A stretch of 64,000 nt of DNA from Streptomyces seoulensis (GTDB lineage: Bacteria > Actinomycetota > Actinomycetes > Streptomycetales > Streptomycetaceae), in assembly GCA_013364255.1 (NCBI GenBank), contig CP054936.1, forward strand, positions 5,784,353 through 5,848,352, read 5' to 3'. Positions 7,242 through 16,068 of the stretch are shown piece by piece. The position numbers were made by a program, and so were the translations under genes. Under the pieces are notes generated by a model that saw nothing but the letters and a program-made list of their open reading frames with translations, ran no database searches and had not been told where the DNA came from. How positions within the stretch are numbered: position 1 is the stretch's first letter; every line of letters starts with the position of its first letter.

Positions 7242-9572
7242 TCAGCCGGCCGCCGACACCTCGGTCGTACAGCGCAGCCGCCGGTCGTGCCCCACCTCCC
7301 GCAGCGGGCCGGTCAGGGTCAGCCGGGCGGTGTGGCGGACGTCCGCCGCGCTGGCGGCCAGGCGCAGTTCCAGCACGCCCGGCTCGACCACCCTGCGGCC
7401 CGGGCGGTCGGTGAACGACGACAGGTCGGCGTGGAAGCCGAACGTCACCCGCGCCGACTCGCCGGCCGCCAGCTCCACCCGCTGGTAGCCGATCAGGCGC
7501 ATGTCGGGGCGGGTCACCGAGGCCACCGGGTCGTGCAGATAGAGCTGGACGACCTCCGCGCCCGCCCGCTCGCCGGTGTTGCGGACGGTGACCGAGAGGG
7601 CGTAGGAGCCGTCCGTGCCGATCGCGGTGACCTCGTCGCCCGCGAAGGACTCCCAGACGAACCGCGTGTAGGAGCGGCCGTGCCCGAACGGGTACAGCGG
7701 CGTCGGGTCCAGGCTGCTGACCTCGCCGGCCAGGCCCAGCGGCGGCTGGAGGTAGGTCCAGGGCTGGCCGCCGGGGCCGCGCGGCACGCTCACCGGGAGC
7801 CGGCCGGAGGGGTTCACCCGGCCCGAGAGCACCCCGGCCACCGCCGGGCCGCCCTCCTCGCCCGGGAAGAACGCCTGCACCGCCGCGCCCAGGCGGCCGT
7901 CCCAGCGGCCGAGCGCGTAGGGGCGGCCGGTGAGCAGCACCAGGACCACCGGGACGCCGGTCGCCGCCAGCGCCTCCAGCAGGTCGCCCTGCACACCGGG
8001 CAGGGTCAGGTCCGCCACGTCGCAGCCCTCGCCCGAGGTGCCCCGGCCGAACAGGCCCGAGCGGTCGCCGAGCACCGCCACCACCACATCGGCCTCCGCG
8101 GCGCGCGCCACCGCCTCGGCGAACCCGGACACGTCCGTCCCGCTCACCCGGCAGCCCTCGGCGAACGTCACCTTGGCGTCCGGGAGTTCGGCGCGCAGCG
8201 CGTCCAGGACGGTGGGGATCTCGATGCCCAGGGGCGCTTCGGGGTGCTGGGCGCCGACGTGGGCGGGGAAGGAGTAGCAGCCGAGCAGGGCGAGCGGGTC
8301 GGCGGCGCGGGGGCCGACGACCGCGATCCGGAGGTCGGGGGCCAGCGGCAGGACGCCGTCCGGGTCGGTCAGCAGCACCACCGACTCCTCGGCCAGCCGG
8401 CGGGCCACGGCCCGGTTCTCCGGCGGGTCGAGGTCGAAGCCGTGGGCGGGCGGTTCGGGCGCCCAGTCGGCGTCGAGCAGGCCGAGTTCGCACTTCTGGA
8501 GCAGCACCCGGCGGGCCGCGCGGTCCACCAGGGACTCCGGGACCGTCCCGGCGCGCACGGCGGCCACCAGGTCGTCGCCGTAGCACTTGACGGTCGGCAA
8601 CTCCACGTCGACTCCGGCGGCGAGGGCCAGCCGGCCCGCTCCGGCGGGGTCGTCCGCGACCCGGTGCAGGCTGTGGAGGAAGTCGACGCCGAAGTAGTCG
8701 GCGACCACCGTGCCGGTGAACCCCCACCGCTCGCGCAGGAGTGCGGTGAGCAGCTGCGGGTCGGCGGCGGCCGGGACGCCGTCGACCTCGTTGTAGGCGG
8801 CCATCACCGAGCGCGCGCCGCCCTCGCGCAGCGCCATCTCGAACGGCGCCAGCGTGACGTCGGCGAACTCGCGCGCCCCCGCCCGCACCGGGGCCAGGTT
8901 GCGGGCGCCGGCGGAGGAGGCGTACCCGGCGAAGTGCTTGAGGGTGGCGACGATCCCGGCCGACTGAAGGCCCCGTACGTAGGCGGCGGCGACGGTGCCG
9001 ACCAGGTAGGGGTCCTCGCCGATGGTCTCCTCGACGCGGCCCCAGCGCGGATCGCGGACCACGTCCAGGACGGGCGCCAGGCCCTGGTGCACGCCCACCG
9101 CGCGCAGGTCGCGGCCGATGCGGGCGGCCATCGCCTCCACCAGCGCCGGGTCGAAGGACGCGCCCCAGGCCAGCGGCACCGGGTAGGCGGTCGCGCCCCA
9201 GGCGGTGAACCCGGCCAGGCACTCCTCGTGGGCGACGGCCGGGATGCCGAACCGGCCGGCCGCGGCGATCCGGCGCTGGGCGCGGGCCAGGGCCTGCGCG
9301 CCGAGCGCGGGATCGACGGGTGCGGTGCCGAAGGAGCGGGTGAGCTGGCCGAGGCCGCGGGTGATCAGCTCGTCCCAGTCGTGGTCGGTGTTCATGTGCT
9401 GCTGGTGCGGGGCGACGCCGTCGCCGTCCGTCGACGCGCCCACCCACACCCCGTACAGCTGGGCGGTCTTCTCCTCCAGGGTCATCCGGGACAGCAGGTC
9501 GGCGACGCGGGCGGCGGCGGGCCGGTCGGGGTCCTGCCAGGGGGCGGGGGGCATGGAACCGGCGGGGGTCAT
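7242..9572 (-). CDS. Glycoside hydrolase family 3 (beta-glucosidase/beta-xylosidase)
   Basis: 776 aa. GH3 N-terminal domain with RDPRWGRVEETIGEDPYL (about 173-190), KHFAGY (212-217) and the nucleophile Asp in VVADYFGVDF (D292), then the alpha/beta sandwich and a fibronectin-III-like C-terminus. No signal peptide, so it acts in the cytoplasm on imported oligosaccharides. The ATG at 9572 is chosen because ACAGGAG precedes it. It is the last gene of the binding-protein/permease operon, and a LacI repressor is divergent from that operon. This layout matches xylobiose (bxlEFGA) systems, so beta-xylosidase is the best guess; beta-glucosidase is possible. Confidence 0.92.
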   Translation of the reverse strand: MTPAGSMPPAPWQDPDRPAAARVADLLSRMTLEEKTAQLYGVWVGASTDGDGVAPHQQHMNTDHDWDELITRGLGQLTRSFGTAPVDPALGAQALARAQRRIAAAGRFGIPAVAHEECLAGFTAWGATAYPVPLAWGASFDPALVEAMAARIGRDLRAVGVHQGLAPVLDVVRDPRWGRVEETIGEDPYLVGTVAAAYVRGLQSAGIVATLKHFAGYASSAGARNLAPVRAGAREFADVTLAPFEMALREGGARSVMAAYNEVDGVPAAADPQLLTALLRERWGFTGTVVADYFGVDFLHSLHRVADDPAGAGRLALAAGVDVELPTVKCYGDDLVAAVRAGTVPESLVDRAARRVLLQKCELGLLDADWAPEPPAHGFDLDPPENRAVARRLAEESVVLLTDPDGVLPLAPDLRIAVVGPRAADPLALLGCYSFPAHVGAQHPEAPLGIEIPTVLDALRAELPDAKVTFAEGCRVSGTDVSGFAEAVARAAEADVVVAVLGDRSGLFGRGTSGEGCDVADLTLPGVQGDLLEALAATGVPVVLVLLTGRPYALGRWDGRLGAAVQAFFPGEEGGPAVAGVLSGRVNPSGRLPVSVPRGPGGQPWTYLQPPLGLAGEVSSLDPTPLYPFGHGRSYTRFVWESFAGDEVTAIGTDGSYALSVTVRNTGERAGAEVVQLYLHDPVASVTRPDMRLIGYQRVELAAGESARVTFGFHADLSSFTDRPGRRVVEPGVLELRLAASAADVRHTARLTLTGPLREVGHDRRLRCTTEVSAAG

Positions 9573-9607
9573 GGAGCTCCTGTCGCGGGGGTCGGTGCGG
9601 GACGGGT

Positions 9608-10513
9608 TCACTTGCCGCCCACCCCCATCAGGCCGCCGACGAGGGCGCGCCGTGCCACCAGGTAGACGGCGAAGATCGGGATGCCGGAGAGGACGACCGA
9701 GGCGAGCAGGGCCGGGATGTCCACCCCGAACTGGCTGACGTAGGTGAACAGGCCGAGGGTCAGCACGCGCGGTCCGTCGGACTGGGTGAAGATCAGCGGG
9801 AAGAGGAAGCCGTTCCACGCCTGGAGGGCGGCGTAGACGACGACCGTGCCGATGCCGCCCTTGGCCATCGGGACGGCCAGCTGGAACAGCATGCGGGCGG
9901 GCGAGGCGCCGTCCAGCGCCATCGCCTCGTACAGCTCCTCGGAGACGTCGCGCAGGGTGCCGGTGAGGATCAGCACCGACACCGGCATCGCGAAGGCGGC
10001 GGTGGGCAGGACGACGGCGAGCAGGCTGTCGTAGAGGTGCAGCTTGGCGATCATCAGGTACAGCGGGATCACCACCGCCTGGGCGGGGATCGCCACGCCC
10101 AGCAGGAACAGCCGGAAGGCCGCGCCCGACCAGAAGCCGCGGGTGCGGACGGCGACGTAGGACAGCGGGACGCACAGGACGAGGACGATGCCCACGACCG
10201 CCGCCGCCACGATCACCGTGTTGAGCAGGAAGTGGCCGAAGCCGTTGTGCAGGACGGTGGCGTAGTTGTCCAGCGTGGGGTGGGCGGGCGGCTTGAGGGC
10301 GTTGCCGCCGAGCGCCTCGTCCTGGCGGGTGAGCGAGGTGGTGATCATCGCGTAGAGGGGGACGAGGACCACGGCCAGCCACAGCACCGAGCCGAGGCCG
10401 GCCAGGGGGTCGGGGCGCCGGGTCCAGTGCCGGCGGCGGCGCGCGGGGCCGGCGGCCGGAGCGGGGCCGCCGCCCTTCACCGGGCGTGGCCGGAGCGGCG
10501 TGACGTGTGACAC
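9608..10513 (-). CDS. Sugar ABC transporter permease (MalG type)
   Basis: 301 aa with six predicted membrane segments starting near VLWLAVVLVPLYAMITT. The ATPase-contact EAA loop is EELYEAMALDGASPARMLFQLAVP. A basic N-terminal extension (RRRRHW) precedes the first helix. GTG start 5 bp after the upstream permease stop; 35 bp before the GH3 gene. No ATPase gene is in the operon, as expected in Streptomyces where MsiK serves many sugar importers. Confidence 0.93.
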   Translation of the reverse strand: MSHVTPLRPRPVKGGGPAPAAGPARRRRHWTRRPDPLAGLGSVLWLAVVLVPLYAMITTSLTRQDEALGGNALKPPAHPTLDNYATVLHNGFGHFLLNTVIVAAAVVGIVLVLCVPLSYVAVRTRGFWSGAAFRLFLLGVAIPAQAVVIPLYLMIAKLHLYDSLLAVVLPTAAFAMPVSVLILTGTLRDVSEELYEAMALDGASPARMLFQLAVPMAKGGIGTVVVYAALQAWNGFLFPLIFTQSDGPRVLTLGLFTYVSQFGVDIPALLASVVLSGIPIFAVYLVARRALVGGLMGVGGK

Positions 10514-10517
10514 CGGG

Positions 10518-11492
10518 TCACATCCCTTCCCTGGTGCTGCGCATCGCGCCGAAGCCGGTCAGCCGGACCAGCAGGAGCGAGAGCGCGGTGGCGGCCACGA
10601 CGAGGAACGAGGCGACGGCGCTCGCGTAGCCGAAGTCGTAGTTCTTGAAGCCCGCCTCGTACATCAGGTACGGCAGGATCGCGGTGTCGGTGCCGGGGCC
10701 GCCCTGGGTGAGGATCAGGACGGTCTCGAAGTACGTCAGCGAGCCGACGATCATCAGCACGCTGGACGTGGTCGCCGTGTTGCGCAGCTGGGGCAGGGTG
10801 ATGGAGCGGAACCGGCGCCAGCGGCCGGCCCCGTCCATCGCGGCGGCCTGGTACAGGACGTCGGGGATCTGCCGGGCGCCGCCCTGGTAGATCAGGGTGT
10901 GGAACGGGATGAACTGCCAGCCGCCGACGAAGACGATCGCCAGGAAGGCGCCGGAGGTGGTGCCGAGGGTGTCGCCGCGCACGATGCCGAAGTTCGGGTC
11001 GAGCAGGGCGTAGAAGAGCAGCGAGATCGCCGTCGAGGAGAGCAGGAACGGCACGAAGAAGACCGCCGAGAGGATCGCCCGGTTGCGCTGGCGGCCGGCC
11101 GCCCACACGCCGAGCAGCAGCGCGACGGCGCTCTGGAAGGCCCAGCTGACGGCGGTCAGCAGCACGGTCACCGTCAGGGACTGGGTCAGGCGCGGGTCGT
11201 CCAGGAGCTTGCGCCAGTTGGCGAGTCCGGCCGGGCGGGGGTCGCCGAGGCCGTTCCACTCGGTGAAGGAGAGGCAGAAGGCCAGCACCATCGGGGCGAC
11301 GGCGAAGAAGGCGAAGAACAGCACGGCGGGCAGCGCCCAGGCGGTGCTCGGCCGCCCGGCCCGCGCCCCTGCCCGGCCGCCGCCCTCGGTCCGTACGCCG
11401 GCCCGGTCGCGGCCCGTCGCCCGGCCGCCGTCCTGGGGCCGTACGCCGGTCCGGTCGCCGTCCGTCGTCCGGCCGGTGACCGTCGGGCTCAC
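10518..11492 (-). CDS. Sugar ABC transporter permease (MalF type)
   Basis: 324 aa. A long, Gly/Arg-rich N-terminal tail containing repeated GVR/GGRA units precedes the first membrane helix (ALPAVLFFAFFAVAPMVLAF). The EAA loop is VLYQAAAMDGAGRWRRFRSITLPQL. The GTG start overlaps the binding-protein stop by 4 bp (GTGA), indicating coupled translation. Pairs with the MalG-type permease to form the membrane channel. Confidence 0.92.
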   Translation of the reverse strand: MSPTVTGRTTDGDRTGVRPQDGGRATGRDRAGVRTEGGGRAGARAGRPSTAWALPAVLFFAFFAVAPMVLAFCLSFTEWNGLGDPRPAGLANWRKLLDDPRLTQSLTVTVLLTAVSWAFQSAVALLLGVWAAGRQRNRAILSAVFFVPFLLSSTAISLLFYALLDPNFGIVRGDTLGTTSGAFLAIVFVGGWQFIPFHTLIYQGGARQIPDVLYQAAAMDGAGRWRRFRSITLPQLRNTATTSSVLMIVGSLTYFETVLILTQGGPGTDTAILPYLMYEAGFKNYDFGYASAVASFLVVAATALSLLLVRLTGFGAMRSTREGM

Positions 11493-12799
11493 TTCAGCCC
11501 CTTGAGGGCCGAGACGAACCGCTCCGGCGACGACTTGCCCACGAACAGCTTGTTGATCTCGGTCAGCATCGGCGTCTGGACGCTCGGATCGACCGCCTGG
11601 TCCCAGCTCAGCGTGAACGCCGGGGCCTGCTGGACCATCCGGTACTGGAACCGGGCGAAGGCCGGGTTGGGGGAGGCGTCCAGCAGGGTGGCCGCGCCGG
11701 CGGTGGCCGGGACGTCGCCGTTGGCGATCAGGTCCTTGGTGTACGCCGGGGAGGCGCAGTCGCGCAGGAAGGCGACCGCCGCGTCCTTGTGGGACGTACG
11801 GGCGTTCACCGACCAGTAGTTGGTGGGATTGCCCACCACGTTGCGGATGTCGCCCGCGCCGCCGTCGTACGTCGGGAAGGCGCACCAGCCCAGGTCCTTC
11901 CGGGCGAAGTCCGGGAACTTGCCGAGCTGCGTGGAGTACTCCCACGAGCCCATCAGGTGCATCGCCGCCCTGCCCTTGGCGAACAGCGCGGGCGCGCCGC
12001 CGTTGGTGTACGCCACCGAGCTGTAGCCCTTGCCGAAGGCGCCGTCGTCGATGAGCCGGCGGACCGTCTCGGCCGCCTTCAGCACGGCCGGGTCGCCCCA
12101 GCCCGCGGAGTCGCCGTTCTTGATCCGGTCGAAGACCTCGGGGCCGCCGATGCGGTCGACCAGGTACTCCAGCCACATCAGTTCGGGCCAGATGTCGGAG
12201 CCGCCGAGCGCGAACGGGGTGATGCCGGCCTTCTTCAGCCTGGCGTTGTTGTCGAGCAACTGGTCCCAGGTGGCGGGCGGCCTGAGGCCCTGCTCGGCGA
12301 AGAGGGTCTTGTTGTAGAAGAGGACCACCGGCTGCATGCCGCGCATCGGGATGCCGTAGTTCCGGCCGCCGAGCGCGCCCGCGGCGAGCACCGAGGGCAG
12401 GAAGCCGCCCTTGAGGACCGGGTCGGAGGCGATGGTGTCGGTGAGGTCGACCAGCTGGTGCGCGTCCCGGTACGCCTTGATCGAGCCGCCGCCCCAGTTG
12501 AAGAACACGTCGGGCGCGTTCGGCGATCCCATCGCGGTGCGCAGCTTGGCCGGGTACTCCGAGCCGGGGATCTTCTGGAGCCTGACCTCGGCCCCGGTCT
12601 TCTTCGCCGCGGCCGAGGCGTTGAACCGGTCGACCGACGTGACCTGGATCTTCACCGCGTCGTCGCCGTACACCATCGCCGTGAGGGCGCCGCCGCCCGG
12701 GCCGCCGGAACCGCTGCCCGATCCGCAGGCGGCGAGCCCGGCGGCCGAGACGAGGGCGGCGCCGGCGCCGAGGAACCGGCGCCTGCTGTAGGACTCCAT
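11489..12799 (-). CDS. Sugar-binding lipoprotein (ABC transporter), Tat-type signal
   Basis: 436 aa extracellular solute-binding protein. The signal peptide contains a twin-arginine motif (SRRRFLG) and a lipobox (GLAAC), so it is probably exported folded by Tat and lipid-anchored. The mature part has the family 1 binding-protein layout, including FFNWGGGS, GIPMRGMQPVVLFYNK and a long helical C-terminus. ATG at 12799 is preceded by GAGAGGTG. It is the first gene of the operon and faces the LacI repressor across a 170-bp gap holding repeated TCGAATGTT boxes. Confidence 0.92.
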   Translation of the reverse strand: MESYSRRRFLGAGAALVSAAGLAACGSGSGSGGPGGGALTAMVYGDDAVKIQVTSVDRFNASAAAKKTGAEVRLQKIPGSEYPAKLRTAMGSPNAPDVFFNWGGGSIKAYRDAHQLVDLTDTIASDPVLKGGFLPSVLAAGALGGRNYGIPMRGMQPVVLFYNKTLFAEQGLRPPATWDQLLDNNARLKKAGITPFALGGSDIWPELMWLEYLVDRIGGPEVFDRIKNGDSAGWGDPAVLKAAETVRRLIDDGAFGKGYSSVAYTNGGAPALFAKGRAAMHLMGSWEYSTQLGKFPDFARKDLGWCAFPTYDGGAGDIRNVVGNPTNYWSVNARTSHKDAAVAFLRDCASPAYTKDLIANGDVPATAGAATLLDASPNPAFARFQYRMVQQAPAFTLSWDQAVDPSVQTPMLTEINKLFVGKSSPERFVSALKGLK

Positions 12800-12877
12800 G
12801 TGACGGCACCTCTCAGGTGGGTGGGCCCGGGCGGACTCGTCGCCCGGGCAGCGAAACGAGCCGTGGGGGATCGGGGG

Positions 12878-12915
12878 TCGAATGTTTCGATTGCGCTGTC
12901 GAATGTTCCGGGAAC
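12878..12915. promoter_or_regulatory. Putative LacI-family operator pair
   Basis: A TCGAA-TGT-TTCGA palindrome lies at 12878-12890. Its first nine bases TCGAATGTT recur at 12899-12907, 21 bp away (two helical turns), where they run into a GTTCC-G-GGAAC palindrome. The sites lie between the divergent binding-protein and lacI genes. CGAA/TTCG half-sites resemble the operator described for BxlR of Streptomyces thermoviolaceus, as far as I recall. Motif inference only. Confidence 0.5.
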
Positions 12916-12969
12916 GTAGGACGGGCACGGGGGTTCGTCAAGGGGTCGCGCAGAGATACGATCGCGCCC

Positions 12970-13998
12970 ATGAAACCGACGAAGCCCGCGGCGACGCGGA
13001 CCGCCACCCTGGCTGAGATCGCCCGCGAGGCGGGGGTGTCGGCTCCGACTGTTTCGAAGGTGCTGAACGGGCGCGCCGACGTCGCGCCGGGAACCCGCAG
13101 CCGGGTCGAGGAGCTGCTGCGCGCCCACGGCTACCGGCGCCGCCGCGCCGAGGCGACCCGCTCGCCGCTGATCGACGTCGTCTTCCACGAGCTGGAGAGC
13201 GCCTGGGCGATGGAGGTCATCCGGGGCGTGGAGAACGTGGCGCGGGACGCGGGCCTGAGCGTGGTGCTCTCCGAGAGCGCCGGCCGGCTCGTCCCCGGCC
13301 GCAGCTGGGCCGACCAGGTCGCCGCCCGCCGCCCGCACGGCGTGGTCCTGGTGCTGTCCGGTCTCGACGAGTCCCAGCGGGCGCTGCTGACCAGCCGGTC
13401 CATCCCGTTCGTGGTGATGGACCCGGCCGGCGACCCGGGCGCCGACGTGCCCTCGATCGGCGCGACCAACTGGCAGGGCGGCCTGGCCGCCACCCGGCAC
13501 CTGGTCGAACGGGGCCACACCCGCATCGGCGCGATCAGCGGGCCGTCGCGGATGATGTGCAGCCGCGCCCGCGTCGACGGCTACCGCGCGGCGCTGGAGA
13601 CGGCCGGGCTGCCGGTGGACCCGTCGCTGATCGTGGCCGGCGACTTCCACCACGAGGCCGGCTACCGGCTGGGCCTGAAGCTGCTGCGCCGCGCGGACCG
13701 CCCCACGGCCGTCTTCGCCGGCAACGACCTCCAGGCCCTCGGCCTCTACGAGGCGGCGCGCGAACTGGGGCTGCGCGTCCCGGAGGACCTGAGCGTGGTC
13801 GGCTTCGACGACCTGCCGGTGGCCCGCTGGGTGGGGCCGCCGCTGACGACCGTGCGCCAGCCGCTGACCGAGATGGCCGAGGCGGCGACCAGGCTGGTGC
13901 TGGACCTGGGCCGCGAGGACGAGTCACCGGCGGCCACCCGGGTGGAGCTGGCGACGAGCCTGGTGGTGCGCAGCAGCACGGCGGCGCCGCCGCACTGA
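12970..13998 (+). CDS. LacI-family transcriptional repressor
   Basis: 342 aa. The N-terminal helix-turn-helix and hinge read TLAEIAREAGVSAPTVSKVLNGRADVAPGTRSRVEELL (about residues 14-50). The periplasmic-binding-protein-like effector domain follows, with the usual VVGFDDLPVARWVGPPLTTVRQPL near the end. Divergent from the sugar transporter/glycosidase operon, so it is most likely that operon's oligosaccharide-responsive repressor and autoregulator (BxlR-like). The ATG at 12970 places the helix-turn-helix at the normal distance from the N-terminus. Confidence 0.92.
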   Translation: MKPTKPAATRTATLAEIAREAGVSAPTVSKVLNGRADVAPGTRSRVEELLRAHGYRRRRAEATRSPLIDVVFHELESAWAMEVIRGVENVARDAGLSVVLSESAGRLVPGRSWADQVAARRPHGVVLVLSGLDESQRALLTSRSIPFVVMDPAGDPGADVPSIGATNWQGGLAATRHLVERGHTRIGAISGPSRMMCSRARVDGYRAALETAGLPVDPSLIVAGDFHHEAGYRLGLKLLRRADRPTAVFAGNDLQALGLYEAARELGLRVPEDLSVVGFDDLPVARWVGPPLTTVRQPLTEMAEAATRLVLDLGREDESPAATRVELATSLVVRSSTAAPPH

Positions 13999-14025
13999 GC
14001 GGACGCAGGCGTCCGCCGCCGCTCG

Positions 14026-14054
14026 CGCCGCCTTCGAAACTTTCGAAGACGGCG
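14026..14054. terminator. Near-perfect palindrome between lacI and mscL
   Basis: A 29-bp inverted repeat with a single mismatch: outer arms CGCCG/CGGCG and an inner perfect palindrome CTTCGAAA-C-TTTCGAAG. It lies 28 bp after lacI and 7 bp from the convergent mscL stop, so it can serve as a bidirectional terminator. Its core CGAAA-N-TTTCG also looks like a LacI/BxlR-type operator. Confidence 0.65.
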
Positions 14055-14060
14055 GTCGGG

Positions 14061-14492
14061 TCAGACCGCGGCGGCGGGCTGGACGGTGCCGCAGTAGCGG
14101 CACTTGGCGGCGACCTCGGGCAGGTCCGCGGAGAGGCAGGCCGGGCAGGTCTTGAGGGGACCGTCCTCCTCGAAGACCGTCACCCCTCGGCGCGCCTGGA
14201 CGTGCTTGTACGGCACGACGATCAGGAAGTACACGACCGCCATGAACACGATGAAGTAGATCAGCGCCGAGATGAACGCGCCGAGGTTCAGGTAGGTCGC
14301 GGTGTTGCCGGCCTTGCCCAGCTGCCAGCCCAGTCCGGGCGACGAGCTGCCTTGCGCGCGGGCGATGATCGGATTGATCACGGAGTCGGTGAACGCCTTG
14401 ATCAGCGTGCTGAACGCCAGGGCCACGATCAGGCCGACGGCCACGACGATGACATCGCCGCGCATCAGGAAGTTCTTGAAGCCCCGCAGCAT
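14061..14492 (-). CDS. mscL: Large-conductance mechanosensitive channel MscL with zinc ribbon
   Basis: 143 aa. The start MLRGFKNFLMRGDVIVVAVGLIVALAFSTLIKAFTDSVINPI matches the MscL amphipathic helix and pore-lining TM1; TM2 is YFIVFMAVVYFLIVVPY. It releases solutes on hypo-osmotic shock. The C-terminus is unusual: instead of the plain cytoplasmic helix it carries CPAC and CRYC pairs (KTCPACLSADLPEVAAKCRYCG), a four-cysteine zinc ribbon. A good GGAGGCGAGGAG lies upstream of the ATG. Confidence 0.93.
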   Translation of the reverse strand: MLRGFKNFLMRGDVIVVAVGLIVALAFSTLIKAFTDSVINPIIARAQGSSSPGLGWQLGKAGNTATYLNLGAFISALIYFIVFMAVVYFLIVVPYKHVQARRGVTVFEEDGPLKTCPACLSADLPEVAAKCRYCGTVQPAAAV

Positions 14493-14647
14493 GACTCTCC
14501 TCGCCTCCGCTCGACACGCCCAGTCTGGAAGCGGCGGACGCGACGCGCACGCGGGGCGCGTCCGAGTGGGGGCGGGGCGTGGGCGGGGCGTGGGGCGCGT
14601 ACGGGTAGGGGCACGGGGTGCGTACGGGCGGGGCGGGCCGCCGCGGG

Positions 14648-15844
14648 TCACCCGGCGGGGTGACCCAGGAGCATGGTCGGGGCGCCGGCGACCCGGGTGA
14701 GGAAGACGGTCACGGCGGCGCGGCCGTGCGGCTTGGGCAGCACCTTGCGGCGCAGTTCCTCCGGCTCGACCGCCGAACCCCGCTTCTTCACCGTCAGCAC
14801 CCCCACCTCCCGCTCGCGCAGCAGCGCCTTCAGCTTCTTCACGTGGAACGGGAGCCGGTCGGTGATCTCGTAGGCGGTGGCGTACGCGGTGGGCCGCAGC
14901 TCGTCGGCGGTGACGTAGGCGATCGTCTCGTCGATCAGGCCGCCGTCGAGTTCCTCGGCGACCTCGGCGACCAGGTGGGCGCGGATGACGGCGCCGTCGG
15001 GCTCGTACAGGTAGCGCCCCACGGGCCGCACCGGCGGGTCGGGCAGGCCGCGGCCGCGCAGGCTGTGCGGGCCGGGCAGCAGCGTCGCCCGGATCAGGCC
15101 CGGCTCGGCCCCGAACCACAGCACCGCCTCCTTCACGTCCCCGCCGTCGGAGATCCACTCGGCCTCGGCCCCGGGCGGCACGGCCTCGTGCGGGATGCCG
15201 GGGGCGACCTTCAGCGCGGCGCGCGGCGCGCGCAGGGCGGCGGCGACGGCCCAGGACAGCGGCGGCGAGTACGCCTCCGGGTCGAAGATCCGGCCGCGGC
15301 CGCCCCGGCGCGCCGGATCGACGAAGACCGCGTCGTACGGCGCGGTGTCCACCTCCGTCACGTCCGCCTCGCGCACCTCGATCAGGCCGGCGAGCCCGAG
15401 CGCCTCGGCGTTCGCCCGCGCCACGGCGGCCGTGAGCGGGTCGCGGTCCACCGCGAGGACCCTGATCCCGGCGCGGGCCAGCGCGATCGCGTCGCCGCCG
15501 ATGCCGCAGCACAGGTCGGCCAGCGAGGTCACGCCCGACTCCGTCAGCCGCGCCGCCCGGTGGGCGGCGACGCTCGCCCGGGTGGACTGCTCGACGCCGT
15601 GGGGTGTGAAGAACATCCGCCGCGCGTCCGCCGCCCCGAACTTCGCCGCGGCCCGCTGGCGCAGCCGGGCCTGGCCGAGCGCCGCCGACACCAGGTCGGC
15701 GGGGTGCTCGCGGCGCAGCCGGGTGGCGACGGCGAGTTCGTCGGCGGGGTCGGTGTCGCGCACCTCGTCCAGGAGGGCGCGGCCCCGGTCGGTGCGGAGC
15801 GCGGCGAAGGCGTGGAGCGGGGCGTCGGCCTGTGGGTCGTTCAC
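14648..15844 (-). CDS. SAM-dependent methyltransferase with THUMP-like C-terminus
   Basis: 398 aa class I methyltransferase. The SAM-binding motif is SLADLCCGIGGDAIALA, with the acidic ribose contact at VLAVDRDPL and a DAVFVDPARR motif IV. The C-terminal third (YEITDRLPFHVKKLKALL...VGVLTVKKRGSAVEPEELR...) matches the THUMP-like domain found in actinobacterial relatives. It probably modifies RNA, but the target is unknown. GTG start, monocistronic. Confidence 0.85.
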   Translation of the reverse strand: MNDPQADAPLHAFAALRTDRGRALLDEVRDTDPADELAVATRLRREHPADLVSAALGQARLRQRAAAKFGAADARRMFFTPHGVEQSTRASVAAHRAARLTESGVTSLADLCCGIGGDAIALARAGIRVLAVDRDPLTAAVARANAEALGLAGLIEVREADVTEVDTAPYDAVFVDPARRGGRGRIFDPEAYSPPLSWAVAAALRAPRAALKVAPGIPHEAVPPGAEAEWISDGGDVKEAVLWFGAEPGLIRATLLPGPHSLRGRGLPDPPVRPVGRYLYEPDGAVIRAHLVAEVAEELDGGLIDETIAYVTADELRPTAYATAYEITDRLPFHVKKLKALLREREVGVLTVKKRGSAVEPEELRRKVLPKPHGRAAVTVFLTRVAGAPTMLLGHPAG

Positions 15845-16068
15845 CGGGTCATTGTCCGGCAGCGGAGGAGCGGCGAGGGCGGCGGGCGGTGCCGGACCCG
15901 GCCGGGAGAAGGCGGGCGCGAGGGCCTGTCAGGGGCGGCCGACCCCGGACCGGCCGGACCGCCCACCCCGCCCGCCCCGCCCGCCCGTTGGGCCGGCCGG
16001 GGGAAGGTGCGGCGCGCGTCGCGGTGTCGGCCCGGGTTCACGGCAGCGGCCTGGGAGGATCCGGCGCC

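Noticed and set aside
12800..12928. Longer N-terminus for the sugar-binding protein
   Set aside because: The in-frame extension upstream of 12799 would bury the Tat/lipoprotein signal and crosses the putative operators.
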